From: Sedimentisphaerales bacterium
Lineage (GTDB): Bacteria; Planctomycetota; Phycisphaerae; Sedimentisphaerales; Anaerobacaceae
DNA: 47,125 nucleotides
NCBI GenBank assembly: GCA_016936075.1
Contig: JAFGPS010000189.1
Coordinates: 1 to 47,125 of the forward strand
Direction of reading: 5' to 3'
The position numbers and the translations under genes were made by a program. Under the pieces are notes generated by a model that was given only the letters and a program-made list of their open reading frames with translations, was not told the DNA's origin and searched no databases. Below, in pieces: positions 1 through 8,991 of this stretch (within the stretch, counting starts at the first letter, position 1; every line of letters starts with the position of its first letter).

Positions 1-614
1 CCGTTCGGTTTCATTGAAGAATTATGACTGAACACGTTGAAAGCAATCTGGTATGGGAATGCGTTGCATGTCGGTTTTTTACCATCCAGGATTTCCTGGG
101 ATTGAGTTTCAAGCTCTTTCATAGCGGATTGTCCTGCACCGCTTGCGGCCTGATATGTACTTACAATCATTCTCTTAACTGGATTTGCCTGATGTAACGG
201 CCAGACCGGGACGATTCCGATGATTGTCGAGCAGTTAGGATTTGCGATAATGCCTTTATTGTTGGCTATTTCCTGGGGATTAATTTCAGGAATAACCAGC
301 GGTACATCAGCATCCATTCTGTAAGCTGAAGAATTATCGACTACGACCGCACCTGCTTCTACTGCTGCCGGGCCGAATTCTTTGCTTCGAGATGCGCCTG
401 CGCTGAATAATGCAATATCTACGCCGGAAAAGCTATCTTTCGTTAGTTCTTCTACTGTATATGTTTTACCTTTGAATTCGATTTTCTTGCCTTTTGACCT
501 GCTGCTTGCAAGCATTTTGATTGAATCGAAGGGGAAATTGCGTTCTTCGAGAATACTTAAAAATTCCTGACCAACTGCACCGGTAATACCGGCTATAGCT
601 AAATTACAACCCAT
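1..614 (-). CDS. asd: Aspartate-semialdehyde dehydrogenase, N-terminal part (runs off left edge)
   Basis: Reading the minus strand from an ATG at 614 gives an open frame to the left edge, about 204 residues. Asd reduces aspartyl phosphate to aspartate semialdehyde with NADPH, feeding lysine, diaminopimelate, threonine and methionine synthesis in the cytoplasm. The nucleotide-binding loop GITGAVGQE lies near residues 9-17, and the catalytic cysteine sits in the motif NPNCST near residue 130, followed by a TYQAASGAG segment typical of the family. An AGGAG ribosome site lies about 8 bases before the ATG. The C-terminal part, with the catalytic histidine, is outside the window. The leader between this gene and the upstream transporter holds two hairpins, described separately. 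The identification is firm. Confidence 0.95.
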   Translation of the reverse strand, partial: MGCNLAIAGITGAVGQEFLSILEERNFPFDSIKMLASSRSKGKKIEFKGKTYTVEELTKDSFSGVDIALFSAGASRSKEFGPAAVEAGAVVVDNSSAYRMDADVPLVIPEINPQEIANNKGIIANPNCSTIIGIVPVWPLHQANPVKRMIVSTYQAASGAGQSAMKELETQSQEILDGKKPTCNAFPYQIAFNVFSHNSSMKPN

Positions 615-649
615 TTTATTAGCTCCTGAAAAATTTTACTAAAATTAAA

Positions 650-722
650 GGCAGCCCAATCCAGCTTCTACTATGGCTTCCTTGGTTGCTGCCCATGTTC
701 AAACGATATTTACAAACATGGG
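650..722 (-). promoter_or_regulatory. Two tandem hairpins in the asd leader
   Basis: On the minus strand, upstream of asd, two inverted repeats follow one another. The first pairs 715-722 with 692-699 (arms CCCATGTT/AACATGGG, perfect over 8 bp). The second pairs 688-693 with 650-655 (GGCAGC/GCTGCC), continues after a two-base bulge with 682-685 and 656-659 (CCAA/TTGG), and can close further through AGC/GCT. The GG at 692-693 belongs to both stems, so the two compete at their junction. A U-rich stretch follows the second stem, which could be a terminator of the upstream transporter gene or an attenuator in front of asd. No known riboswitch class was recognised. Confidence 0.45.
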
Positions 723-776
723 ATTATACCAGATAATAAAAAACAATGCAATAGTGGTGATACTTATACTAATTAT

Positions 777-1712
777 TTAGTCTGCTGATTCTGTAATTGT
801 GGTTCTTTGCCAGAAAGCGGCCAAAGCAGAGGCAGTAATTATGCAGATAAAGACAAAAATCGCCGCCGGTATCGCCGCCTGTTCACCGATATGTTTCAGC
901 GCAAGAACTGTACCAAGACCGGCGTTTTGCATACCAATTTCAATGGTAAGAGTGCGTTTTCTTCGGGTATTCATTCTAAATAGTGAACCCACACCGAAGC
1001 CGGCCAGCATGCCGTATAAATTCAAAATTATCCCAGTAAGTAAAACAATACCTGTAACTTTGGCGAGATTTTTCTCATTTAATGCTATTACGAGCGAACA
1101 AATGAAAATTATAAAAGTCGCTGATATTGCCGGGAAAATATAAAGAATTTTTTCAATTTTCTGTTTGAATAAATGTCTGACAGCAAATCCTGCAAACAAT
1201 GGAATGATAACCATTTTAATAACAGTAAGGAGCATGTTACCGAAAGGTATATCAAGTTGCGATTGAGCAAGCAGAAAAGTTAGTCCGGGCGTAAGTAAAG
1301 GACAAAGAAGTGTCGATACTGTCGTAAGTGACACAGAATAAGCTGTATCCGCTTTTGCAATATAACTCATTACATTGCTTGCCATCGCACCGGGAGCGGA
1401 ACCTGTAAGTATTAATCCAACCGCAATTTCAGACGGAAGATTGAAAAGCCTGGCCAGAAAAAAGGCTCCGAGCGGCATAATTGTGAATTGCGCCGCCGAG
1501 CCTATCAAAACAATAATCGGATTTTTCAGAATTCTTTTAAAATCCTCGACCTGTAGTACAATACCTATCCCGAACATAGTAAGGCCAAAAAACCAATCCA
1601 TGCCCGGTTTAAGAAATATAAAAGGTTTCGGACAAAAGTATGCAATTACTCCGAATATAATTACGAATATCGCAAAATATCTTGTGTAAAAATCAAGAAT
1701 TCTTTTAAGCAT
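777..1712 (-). CDS. Bile acid:sodium symporter (BASS) family transporter
   Basis: A 311-residue, strongly hydrophobic inner-membrane protein with about nine or ten predicted transmembrane segments. It matches the BASS/SBF family, which imports organic anions (bile acids, pyruvate, pantothenate and similar) with sodium. The family signature is visible around residues 103-125: a GSAPGAMASNV stretch followed by a YIAKADTAYS-like helix, corresponding to the crossover helix that binds sodium. A second conserved stretch, IEIGMQNAGLG, lies near residues 258-268. The length is normal for the family. Its stop is about 160 bases before asd on the same strand, so it could share a transcript with asd. 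The substrate cannot be told from sequence. Confidence 0.85.
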   Translation of the reverse strand: MLKRILDFYTRYFAIFVIIFGVIAYFCPKPFIFLKPGMDWFFGLTMFGIGIVLQVEDFKRILKNPIIVLIGSAAQFTIMPLGAFFLARLFNLPSEIAVGLILTGSAPGAMASNVMSYIAKADTAYSVSLTTVSTLLCPLLTPGLTFLLAQSQLDIPFGNMLLTVIKMVIIPLFAGFAVRHLFKQKIEKILYIFPAISATFIIFICSLVIALNEKNLAKVTGIVLLTGIILNLYGMLAGFGVGSLFRMNTRRKRTLTIEIGMQNAGLGTVLALKHIGEQAAIPAAIFVFICIITASALAAFWQRTTITESAD

Positions 1713-1742
1713 AACGTACTATATTCGGATAGTGTTTACTTG

Positions 1743-3683
1743 TTAGTAGCTCAATCCGAATCCAAATTCATAAAGAGGGTCATAATCGCTATCGCCAACG
1801 TTAATCGGAATCTGGTCCATTGATTTCGGCCATGTGAAGGAGAGTTTTCCTGTTGGTTTGTAATCTCCGAAGAGTACATCAGCTACGCCCTGACCTTCTG
1901 TTCCGGGATACCATGCTGCTACGATTGCATCTGCTTTATCGAGAATGTCACCAATAATCATTGGACGGCCTGAGATAATAACCGCGACAACCGGGATTCC
2001 TTCGCTTTTGATTGAATTAATCATTTCAACCTGCTGAGCACTTAATGAAAGGTCGCCATTGTCGCCTGAACCTTCGGCATATGGTCTTTCTTCGCCGACA
2101 AAAACGATTGCTACATCAGAACCGGCGGCACCTGAGCCGTCTCTTGAGTAAACAACTTCTGTATCGGAAGAAACAATATCTTTGATTCCCTGGAGAATAG
2201 TTGTTCCTTCTGTAAGGTCGTTGCCGCTCTGTCCCTGCCATTGAATTGTCCAGCCGCCGCACTGATTACCAATATCATTACCATTAATACCGGCCACAAA
2301 GATTTTCTTTGTATTTTTAGCCACTGGAAGAACTTCATTGTTATTTTTAAGCAGAACGAGTGATTCACGTACTGCCTGACGAGCTACTTTGCGATGTTCT
2401 TTTGAGCCGAATATTTCATGGAGTTTTCTATCTGTCAGATGTGAACGACTATCATCGAAAAGGCCCATAGCAATTTTAACTCTCAGGATTCTTGTTACTG
2501 CATCGTCTATACGTGACATTGGAACAGTGCCTTCTTCTACAAGCTCTTTCAGGAAGGTGAAGAATTCTGCATATCTTGTCGGTTCCATCGCCATGTCCAT
2601 ACCGGCGTTTATCGATATTGCAATAGCTTCCTTGAAATTCCGCATATTAATCTGATCAATTGCATTATAATCTGAAATTAAAAATCCTTTAAAGCCCAAT
2701 TCACCTTTAAGCAAATCAGTCAAAAGAAACTTGCTTGCTGAGCATTTTGTACCGTTCCAACTGCTATACGAAGGCATAATTGTTGCAACTCCTGCATCTA
2801 CACAAGCTTTGTAAGGTGGTAAGTGAATTTTGCGAAGTGTATCTTCGTCGAATTCAGAATTACCTGCGTTCAATGTCACTCTTGTTCCGCCGCGTGTTGT
2901 CATTGCGGCTCCGCCGAAATTAAATCCGCCAAAAGCGGGTCCTCCTCTTCCTTGTGATGTAACTGCGGATGTTCCGCCGTCGGCGATGTAGTGTTTTGCG
3001 CAAGCGGCTACAGCGAGAGGATCGCTAAGGTCATTTCCCTGTAAGCCGCGAGTAGAAGCGGCTCCTAAAATGGATGCTATTTCAGGTTCTTCCGAAAATC
3101 CCTCATAAGTTCTTCCCCAACGCTCGTCACGAACTACAGTGACACATGGCGCGAAGGTCCAGTTCATGCCAGTTGCTTGCATTTCAATAGCGGTTATTTT
3201 TCCAATTTTCTCGATTAGTTCAGGATTATTTGTACAGCCAAGAGCAATATTGTGTGGGAAAATGGTTGCTCCTATTACATTGCTATGGCCATGAACCGCG
3301 TCAACTCCGTACATAACAGGAATACCGAGACGTGTTTTCATGGCTATGCTCTGTACTTCATCATAGACATCAGTCCAGGCTTCAAGGCTATTACCAGCAG
3401 CCGGGTCAGAGCCTCCTCCCATCAGGACCGAGCCGAGGAAGTATTTCTGGATATCATTTTTATCCTGCATTCCAACATACTCGGATTGAATCATCTGACC
3501 GATTTTTTCATCAAGGGTCATTGTGGCTAATATTTCTTTGGCTTGTTCGTCATAAGTTAAAAGAGATTTTGGCTTTGATTGAGATAAACCTGCCATTGTA
3601 CCGCAGGAAGCCAACATAACAGCAATGCAAATTACAATCAATAATGTAGTAATTCGAGTGTGTGAAGAGATTTGTTTTGTCAT
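1743..3683 (-). CDS. Glycoside hydrolase family 3 beta-glycosidase, lipoprotein
   Basis: A 646-residue protein with a signal peptide ending in a lipobox (LASC near residue 27), so probably anchored in a membrane. It has the two domains of GH3: an N-terminal TIM barrel with the [10 protein letters not shown] opening, GVDAVHG, the KHYIADGG stretch and the nucleophile motif LISDYNAID (aspartate near residue 337), and a C-terminal alpha/beta sandwich starting around [14 protein letters not shown]. It ends with YEFGFGLSY, where many GH3 enzymes continue into a fibronectin-III domain; that domain is absent. The likely role is removing terminal beta-glucosyl or related units from oligosaccharides. 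An AAGGAG ribosome site precedes the ATG by 7 bases. Only about 30 bases separate its end from the transporter start, suggesting one operon. Confidence 0.93.
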   Translation of the reverse strand: MTKQISSHTRITTLLIVICIAVMLASCGTMAGLSQSKPKSLLTYDEQAKEILATMTLDEKIGQMIQSEYVGMQDKNDIQKYFLGSVLMGGGSDPAAGNSLEAWTDVYDEVQSIAMKTRLGIPVMYGVDAVHGHSNVIGATIFPHNIALGCTNNPELIEKIGKITAIEMQATGMNWTFAPCVTVVRDERWGRTYEGFSEEPEIASILGAASTRGLQGNDLSDPLAVAACAKHYIADGGTSAVTSQGRGGPAFGGFNFGGAAMTTRGGTRVTLNAGNSEFDEDTLRKIHLPPYKACVDAGVATIMPSYSSWNGTKCSASKFLLTDLLKGELGFKGFLISDYNAIDQINMRNFKEAIAISINAGMDMAMEPTRYAEFFTFLKELVEEGTVPMSRIDDAVTRILRVKIAMGLFDDSRSHLTDRKLHEIFGSKEHRKVARQAVRESLVLLKNNNEVLPVAKNTKKIFVAGINGNDIGNQCGGWTIQWQGQSGNDLTEGTTILQGIKDIVSSDTEVVYSRDGSGAAGSDVAIVFVGEERPYAEGSGDNGDLSLSAQQVEMINSIKSEGIPVVAVIISGRPMIIGDILDKADAIVAAWYPGTEGQGVADVLFGDYKPTGKLSFTWPKSMDQIPINVGDSDYDPLYEFGFGLSY

Positions 3684-3835
3684 TTCATTACTCCTTAAAA
3701 CCTGATAGATTTGTCAAATTCACTTTCCTGTGACGCGAAACAACTTTATAAATAAATTATAACCGGGATTTTATAATAATATAGTTGTGAATGCTACCTT
3801 TTTTCCTTTTAATAATGAATGAGGAAATAGAGAAC

Positions 3836-4378
3836 TTACTTTTTGTAAGGAATATCAGCTTGCATATCCAAAAAGTCGGAGCAATATTTTTTTCTCAGGC
3901 ACTTTTTACAATGATTACCTCTCCATATACTGTCGAATTGTTCCATAATCTTTTCTATCGTATTCTTATTATCAGTGATGAATCCGGACTCGAAATTCCT
4001 TTTATGTTCGCTTTTTGCTCCCATACCGGCGCCTGTAAGATTTGCACTTCCTGCATAGGCAAAGCAGCCGTCTATTATTACTGTTTTGAGATGTACTCTT
4101 GGGCATAGAATTCGTTCCATACCACTTATCAAATTCGGATATCTATCGAAATCATTTCTAAAAGCAGGTCCCGGTTCTTTTGCATGGAGCAATCTTATTT
4201 CGACATGTTCAGTTACCAGGTCGGATAGAATTTCAAGAAATGGGACCATCTTGTTTCTTTTTTTGACATGAAGGTCTTTCAAGTCTGAAGTGGCAATCCA
4301 AAGAAATCTCTTTGCGTTCCCAATTCTGTCGCAAATCACCTTTTCATAAATATTTTTGTCTGTAATAAAATCGAACAT
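3836..4378 (-). CDS. Phospholipase D-like (HKD) domain protein with cysteine-rich tail
   Basis: A 180-residue protein with one PLD-type active-site motif, HLK(x4)D, at H96/K98/D103, followed by AGSANLTGAGMG, the typical turn after an HKD motif. Proteins with a single HKD motif usually dimerise to make one active site; known members act on phosphodiesters in lipids or nucleic acids. There is no signal peptide, so it is expected in the cytoplasm. The C-terminus has HC-x2-C-x5-C at residues 156-166, a possible metal-binding cluster not part of the standard fold. It lies between a GH3 gene and a large secreted protein with no obvious functional link. The exact substrate is unknown. Confidence 0.8.
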   Translation of the reverse strand: MFDFITDKNIYEKVICDRIGNAKRFLWIATSDLKDLHVKKRNKMVPFLEILSDLVTEHVEIRLLHAKEPGPAFRNDFDRYPNLISGMERILCPRVHLKTVIIDGCFAYAGSANLTGAGMGAKSEHKRNFESGFITDNKNTIEKIMEQFDSIWRGNHCKKCLRKKYCSDFLDMQADIPYKK

Positions 4379-4442
4379 TTCCGCATGATTATACAGCTTG
4401 ATTCACATGATTACAATCTTTGTCATATAGCTATTTAAAATA

Positions 4443-4476
4443 ACAAGGCCTGTATGAAATTTCATACAGGCCTTGT
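4443..4476. terminator. 34-bp perfect palindrome, probable terminator
   Basis: Arm 4443-4459 (ACAAGGCCTGTATGAAA) is the exact reverse complement of 4460-4476, with no spacer, so an RNA hairpin would have at least 15 pairs with a tiny loop. It lies about 58 bases after the stop of the large minus-strand gene 4534-7944. Reading on the minus strand it is followed by TTATTTT, which fits a rho-independent terminator for that gene. Confidence 0.7.
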
Positions 4477-4533
4477 GTTTTGTCAACTAATTCTAAAAGA
4501 TTTAGAGATCAGTCCTGATATAATCACAACCTT

Positions 4534-7500
4534 TTATGGTGTTGGATCAGACAGGTACCTTACTTCTGCATCAGATAGAACTCTGTCATATAATCTGACT
4601 TCGTCAAGGCTACCATTGAAGAGACCTTCGAATCCAGTATTATCACTATTGGCTCTTGCGCCAAGTGAAGCGTTCTGCGAAGCAGGACTGAGTCTATCGC
4701 CTACTGTAGCACTTTCCTGGATAAGTTTACTATCGAAGTAAACTCTCTTGACACCTGCATCCTTATCAAATATGCAAGCAATGTGAGTCCATCTTCCAAT
4801 GGCAGGCGGATCAACGATCATATCTTGACTCCAGTTAGAACTTTGACCTTCTAAGCTAATACCTCTTGTTGTGAATGCAAGACCTTCACCGGTTTTACCC
4901 TGCATACCAGCAACGTAGCCGCCAGCTCTACGAATCTGGAAGCCTTCGGAACCTTCACCACGTTTGGCGACCATTACGCTGCCCCATTCACTGCCCCAAT
5001 CTTCAATATTGGCCCAGAATGCGATGGAGAAGCTGCCTGTGAAATCAAATTGTGTAGCAGGACCGAGATCAACAACGTCTTCATTGGCATCGAATGCTAA
5101 TGCTTTGTTATAGCCGGTATATTCATTTGCTACAAACGTTGGGTTACCAATGATTGTACCATTAATGCCGTTACCTGAGCTATCATTGACATTGTTATCC
5201 AGTTTATACCTTGCAACCAGGTTTACATCACCAGGATTTACTGGTTCTATCGGTGTAGGTAGATTTTTGTACAGTCTTATATCATCAACGTTAATCTTGC
5301 CTGTGCCGGTCTTTGATTCGGTTCTGATGAAACCAATCTTGAGACTATTGACATTGTTAAGATTTACTTGATTTCCAAGAAGAGGTACCTGTACCTGTGT
5401 CCACCAAGGTGTGACTAATTCACTGTCTTCAATAAGGTCCTGTTGATACCAATAAGTTGCATCATTCAGTTTGACGTACAGTTTTTCGGTAGTAATATTG
5501 GCTAAATCACCATAAACATAGAATACCAACCATTGTGGTCCACCTGATGTCCAGTTACTTCCGGAAGTAAGTTGACCTGGGTTAGCACTAACTTCTGAAT
5601 AACCATTTGTACTTGTATCATCGAACATGAAAATCATCGATTTACTACCGTCATTGGCTATGTCAGTATCAAGATTTATTGCAGCGCCGTTACCTGAAGA
5701 ACTTGATCCACCGTTCCACTTGTTTATAGAACTGCCATAACCTTCGAAATCATCAACGACTGTATATGTACTTGTGGTGAAGCTCCATGTATCTCCAGAC
5801 CATTCTGAAGGAACGGATGCCATATTGACTTCAACTACACGCCAGAAATATGTTCCACCCAGATCAAGTCCTGAAGGAGCAAAACTTGGGTTAGTGACTA
5901 CAACTGAAGCCGCTGTACCATCTGTAACAGCTTGTTCATCTGTACCAAAGTAAACCATATGTTCGACAGAGCCATCTCCAGGTGCCCATGTAAGTGTTGG
6001 AGTTACAACAACGCCTGTAGCAGCATCAGCCGGACTTGGAGTTGTCGGACGAACAGGAACGTAATAGAATCTAACTTCGCTCAAACCATAATTTTTGAAT
6101 GCTGAAGTCCAGTTGCTGATTGCAGTAATCCTTACGGCATTAATTGCAAGACCATTGGCAACACCACCAAGATCAACCATTTGAGGATCTAAAGCGGAGC
6201 CAGTACCTTTGGCTAATTCGTTTACATCTAATGCTGTCCATGTTTCTCCTGCATCTGCTGAATATTCAATGACAACTTCTTTCATTGCATAACCTGCAGA
6301 AAAACCGGTCTGGTTGTGGTTCCAGATAAGCATTCTCGGCATTTTATATACGTCATCGAAGTCATATCTAATCCATGCCTGATTCGGGTCTGATGTGGAA
6401 TCACTAAGCCACATATTTGTATTGGTTGTATCATGTTTGTCACCAGTAAGACCTGAGCCGTCAATAGTCTTTTCCGGGCCCTGATTTTCATCTTTCTGGC
6501 TTGAAGCAGTTACAGTAATGCTTGACTGAGGAACGATAAGTCCGATAGCCTTTGTTGAGAAGTTCCAGACATTTCCTTTGTATATGGTCATGTCTGCTTC
6601 ATTTACTTCATCTATTCTCCAGTAGTAAGTTGTACCATAATCACCTGCTGTATCATAGAAAGCATCTGTTTGCTGCTGGCTTACGAGTACACCCATTGGC
6701 TCATCAACAGTTGCATCAGTTACAGCCTGCATATCTGTTCCGAAATATACATTGTGTGAATCTGCATAATCACCAGGTGTCCATGAAAGCATATTAAATC
6801 TTGTCAGATCTGATGCATTATTTTCAGGCATTGGTTTTGTAGCTTTTACTACGGCTGGAGGTGGTCCTTCTGGTGGACATGGAGCAACATAATCACCTTC
6901 ATACCATCTGGCATGGTCGATATATACATCACCGGCTTGCATGCCTAACCAGATAGAAACATCATGATCATTTTCCAGTATAGTGCCGAAATCTGGAGTT
7001 GTGACTGAATATTCCGCCCATTCTGTTGTCAGCGTTTTATATTCTGCACCGTACCCAGTCCATGAGCCGCCTCTATCCTGAGGTTTCAAATAGACCTGCA
7101 TTCCATCATATGAACCTTTCAGGAACACCGAGAAGGTATAATGCTTACCAGTTTCAAAAATAAGACCTGGTTGAGCTAATGCTGGTATATATTCGCTTGA
7201 GCCTGGAGCGTCAATAGTAACTTTTAATGCTTTGCCGCCATGTTGTGCTTCACCTTCAACAACTTCGTATGCAGGACTTGCATTATCAAATACCCATGGT
7301 GCTTCAAAACCATCTTCGAAACTGCCATTAACTAAAATATTTTCTTCTACACAAGCTGGACCACCTGGAACTGCATTAGGTAACGTTGCTGGATCTGTTG
7401 CAAGATCATCTGTAATAAGAATGGCATCGAAATACATTCCATCTTCTCTGTATGCAATTTCCAAATCATACTGGCCTGCATCCATAGTGAATTCTACTTG

Positions 7501-7944
7501 TGCATCGCCATCATCATTATTGAAAATTGCTGTCCATTCCCAATCTGTACCGACATATGCAGTATTGTTATTCCACTTAATCCAATCTGCACCTGAACTG
7601 TAGGTTGCACCATCGATACGTGCATAAGATGAATCATCGTCAACTGTATCGGTCGCCAATTTAACTCTTACAAAAACTTTGTAAGTTCCAGTTTCTGGTA
7701 CATCAAAAATAAAATGTGCTGTACCATCTGGAGATGGTGAAGCGGTAGTACTATTATTACCAGCCGCTACACCAATATATTCACCACCTGATGCACATGG
7801 ATCATCGTCATATGTCATCATTGGAGATGTCATAGGGTCGGCTGATTCTGCTTCACGCCATATTTCATTGGCTGCCTGTGTTAGGCTTGAAGCTGAAGCA
7901 AGCACAACAATAAAAGAAATCAAAAATATTAACTTTTTACACAT
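4534..7944 (-). CDS. Large secreted multi-domain carbohydrate-binding protein (CBM, F5/8C, LamG)
   Basis: A 1136-residue protein starting at 7944, where AGGAGG stands 7-8 bases before the ATG and a clear signal peptide begins (MCKKLIFLISF, cleavage near ...LTQAA). An in-frame start at 8067 exists but has neither. Modules in order: CBM6/35-like beta-sandwich (about 25-190), CBM4/9-like domain opening NILVNGSFEDG (200-360), fibronectin-III-like domain with the YYWRIDEVNE strand (365-465), discoidin/F5-8C domain (470-630), a second fibronectin-III-like domain (635-730), another jelly-roll domain opening VVDDFEGYG (730-900), and a C-terminal LamG/concanavalin-like domain from YKLDNNVNDSSGNG to LSDAEVRYL (905-1130). 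No catalytic domain was seen, so it probably binds polysaccharide or the cell surface. It is typical of planctomycete secretomes. Confidence 0.88.
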   Translation of the reverse strand: MCKKLIFLISFIVVLASASSLTQAANEIWREAESADPMTSPMMTYDDDPCASGGEYIGVAAGNNSTTASPSPDGTAHFIFDVPETGTYKVFVRVKLATDTVDDDSSYARIDGATYSSGADWIKWNNNTAYVGTDWEWTAIFNNDDGDAQVEFTMDAGQYDLEIAYREDGMYFDAILITDDLATDPATLPNAVPGGPACVEENILVNGSFEDGFEAPWVFDNASPAYEVVEGEAQHGGKALKVTIDAPGSSEYIPALAQPGLIFETGKHYTFSVFLKGSYDGMQVYLKPQDRGGSWTGYGAEYKTLTTEWAEYSVTTPDFGTILENDHDVSIWLGMQAGDVYIDHARWYEGDYVAPCPPEGPPPAVVKATKPMPENNASDLTRFNMLSWTPGDYADSHNVYFGTDMQAVTDATVDEPMGVLVSQQQTDAFYDTAGDYGTTYYWRIDEVNEADMTIYKGNVWNFSTKAIGLIVPQSSITVTASSQKDENQGPEKTIDGSGLTGDKHDTTNTNMWLSDSTSDPNQAWIRYDFDDVYKMPRMLIWNHNQTGFSAGYAMKEVVIEYSADAGETWTALDVNELAKGTGSALDPQMVDLGGVANGLAINAVRITAISNWTSAFKNYGLSEVRFYYVPVRPTTPSPADAATGVVVTPTLTWAPGDGSVEHMVYFGTDEQAVTDGTAASVVVTNPSFAPSGLDLGGTYFWRVVEVNMASVPSEWSGDTWSFTTSTYTVVDDFEGYGSSINKWNGGSSSSGNGAAINLDTDIANDGSKSMIFMFDDTSTNGYSEVSANPGQLTSGSNWTSGGPQWLVFYVYGDLANITTEKLYVKLNDATYWYQQDLIEDSELVTPWWTQVQVPLLGNQVNLNNVNSLKIGFIRTESKTGTGKINVDDIRLYKNLPTPIEPVNPGDVNLVARYKLDNNVNDSSGNGINGTIIGNPTFVANEYTGYNKALAFDANEDVVDLGPATQFDFTGSFSIAFWANIEDWGSEWGSVMVAKRGEGSEGFQIRRAGGYVAGMQGKTGEGLAFTTRGISLEGQSSNWSQDMIVDPPAIGRWTHIACIFDKDAGVKRVYFDSKLIQESATVGDRLSPASQNASLGARANSDNTGFEGLFNGSLDEVRLYDRVLSDAEVRYLSDPTP

Positions 7945-8304
7945 AATACTCCTCCTATTAAAAAGGAAATGAAAAAATGACCTGTAAAGATTTTTACCTT
8001 TTCTGATATCAAACATGTATCTGCCCAGGATAATGCTGATTTGTTTGTGATTTTGTCTTTCATACACGAACTATCTTCTAAAAGGTAAAAAATCATAATT
8101 CCGAAGCATACGACCTCGGCGGTCCGATTTAACTCTAATTATATTGACTCAAAACTTGTAAAAAGACATTAATTAGGGTAAACACGCCTCCTCCATACGT
8201 AAAAAATCTCCTACACCATAGAATCTTAGGCGTAATACTCTTAAGTTATATTTATACCAAATATTTTACTTAAACGTCAAGAAAAAAATTATCTTTTACC
8301 CTAA
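7945..8304 (-). other. 360-bp leader/intergenic region before the secreted protein
   Basis: No credible gene is seen here. The region holds a promoter (8251-8280), most of a 140-bp inverted-repeat element (8169-8308) and an implied 5' untranslated leader of about 300 bases for the gene starting at 7944. The leader includes a short GACC/GGTC hairpin near 8110-8126. No known riboswitch was recognised. Confidence 0.5.
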
Positions 8305-8308
8305 TTAA
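8169..8308. repeat. 140-bp element with perfect 14-bp terminal inverted repeats (MITE-like)
   Basis: TTAATTAGGGTAAA at 8169-8182 is exactly repeated in reverse complement at 8295-8308, 112 bases apart. The right arm contains the stop codon of purE (8305-8307). The enclosed DNA is AT-rich, non-coding, and carries a promoter-like sequence pointing to the large secreted protein. Short, non-coding elements with perfect terminal repeats are often MITEs, but no target-site duplication is obvious and no related transposase is in the window. Confidence 0.45.
8251..8280 (-). promoter_or_regulatory. Predicted sigma-70 promoter for the secreted protein at 4534-7944
   Basis: On the minus strand TTGACG (8275-8280) is followed after 18 bases by TATAAA (8251-8256). 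Transcription would start near 8243, leaving a leader of about 300 bases. It lies just downstream of the purE stop on the same strand and is the best promoter match in the gap. Confidence 0.5.
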
Positions 8309-8814
8309 CCTTCTTGTAAGGCAGAATCTTTACCTAAAACGACATTTTTCTGGTCAATTTTGAATTTTTCCAGTTTTTCGAGTAAGAAATTATCATTTAA
8401 AGCCATGATTTTTATTGCAAAAACAGCGGCATTTTTCGCTCCTGCTTTTCCAATTCCCATCGTTGCGACAGGCACTCCCGGGGGCATCTGGACTGTACTT
8501 AGCAATGCATCCATTCCGCCAAGTCCTTGTCCGGAATCTAAAGGTACTCCGATTACAGGTAAATTCGAGTGAGCTGCCATTGCTCCGGCAAGATGAGCCG
8601 CCATTCCAGCGGCGGCTATAATTACTTTAATGCCATTTAACGCTGCATTTTGAGCGAATTCACAGGCTGATTCCGGTGTTCTATGGGCTGATAATATTCT
8701 TACAATGGGTTTTATATCGAAAGATTCGAGTTCTTTGATACAACTTTTCATTACTTCCATATCACTATCAGAACCCATGACTATTGCGACTTGTGCTTTT
8801 TTTTCAGATACCAT
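8305..8814 (-). CDS. purE: N5-carboxyaminoimidazole ribonucleotide mutase (PurE)
   Basis: A 169-residue cytoplasmic enzyme of purine synthesis that converts N5-CAIR to CAIR. The glycine-rich phosphate-binding opening VAIVMGSDSDMEVM, the catalytic SAHRTP motif near residues 42-47, and the AAAGMAAHLAG and GVPLDSGQGLGGMDALLSTVQMP-type segments (PVxGVP...LSxxQMPxGxPVAT) are those of class I PurE. Its length is standard. No purK is adjacent in the window. It is divergent from the Memo-family gene across a 177-base gap, and its stop codon lies inside the right arm of the 14-bp inverted repeat. Confidence 0.95.
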   Translation of the reverse strand: MVSEKKAQVAIVMGSDSDMEVMKSCIKELESFDIKPIVRILSAHRTPESACEFAQNAALNGIKVIIAAAGMAAHLAGAMAAHSNLPVIGVPLDSGQGLGGMDALLSTVQMPPGVPVATMGIGKAGAKNAAVFAIKIMALNDNFLLEKLEKFKIDQKNVVLGKDSALQEG

Positions 8815-8991
8815 TTGTTTTCTCTTCTCGACTCGTTAAAATATATTGTTATTTCAAATCCTTCGATAATATAATAGCAATGTTAAAATCGAAAGGCAAG
8901 GATGCAACACAATAAAGAGTAGAAAAAGCTTGAAATATATTGTTTCTGATAAGAGATTTGTAAAAATATAAAAAAAAAGAGGGACCGAAAA

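Noticed and set aside
799..1689. Plus-strand frames opposite the transporter and other long genes
   Set aside because: They are antisense shadows of well-identified genes with no ribosome sites.
7945..8067. Longer start for the LamG/CBM protein at 8067
   Set aside because: The added 41 residues are not a signal peptide and lack a ribosome site, while 7944 has AGGAGG and a clean signal sequence.
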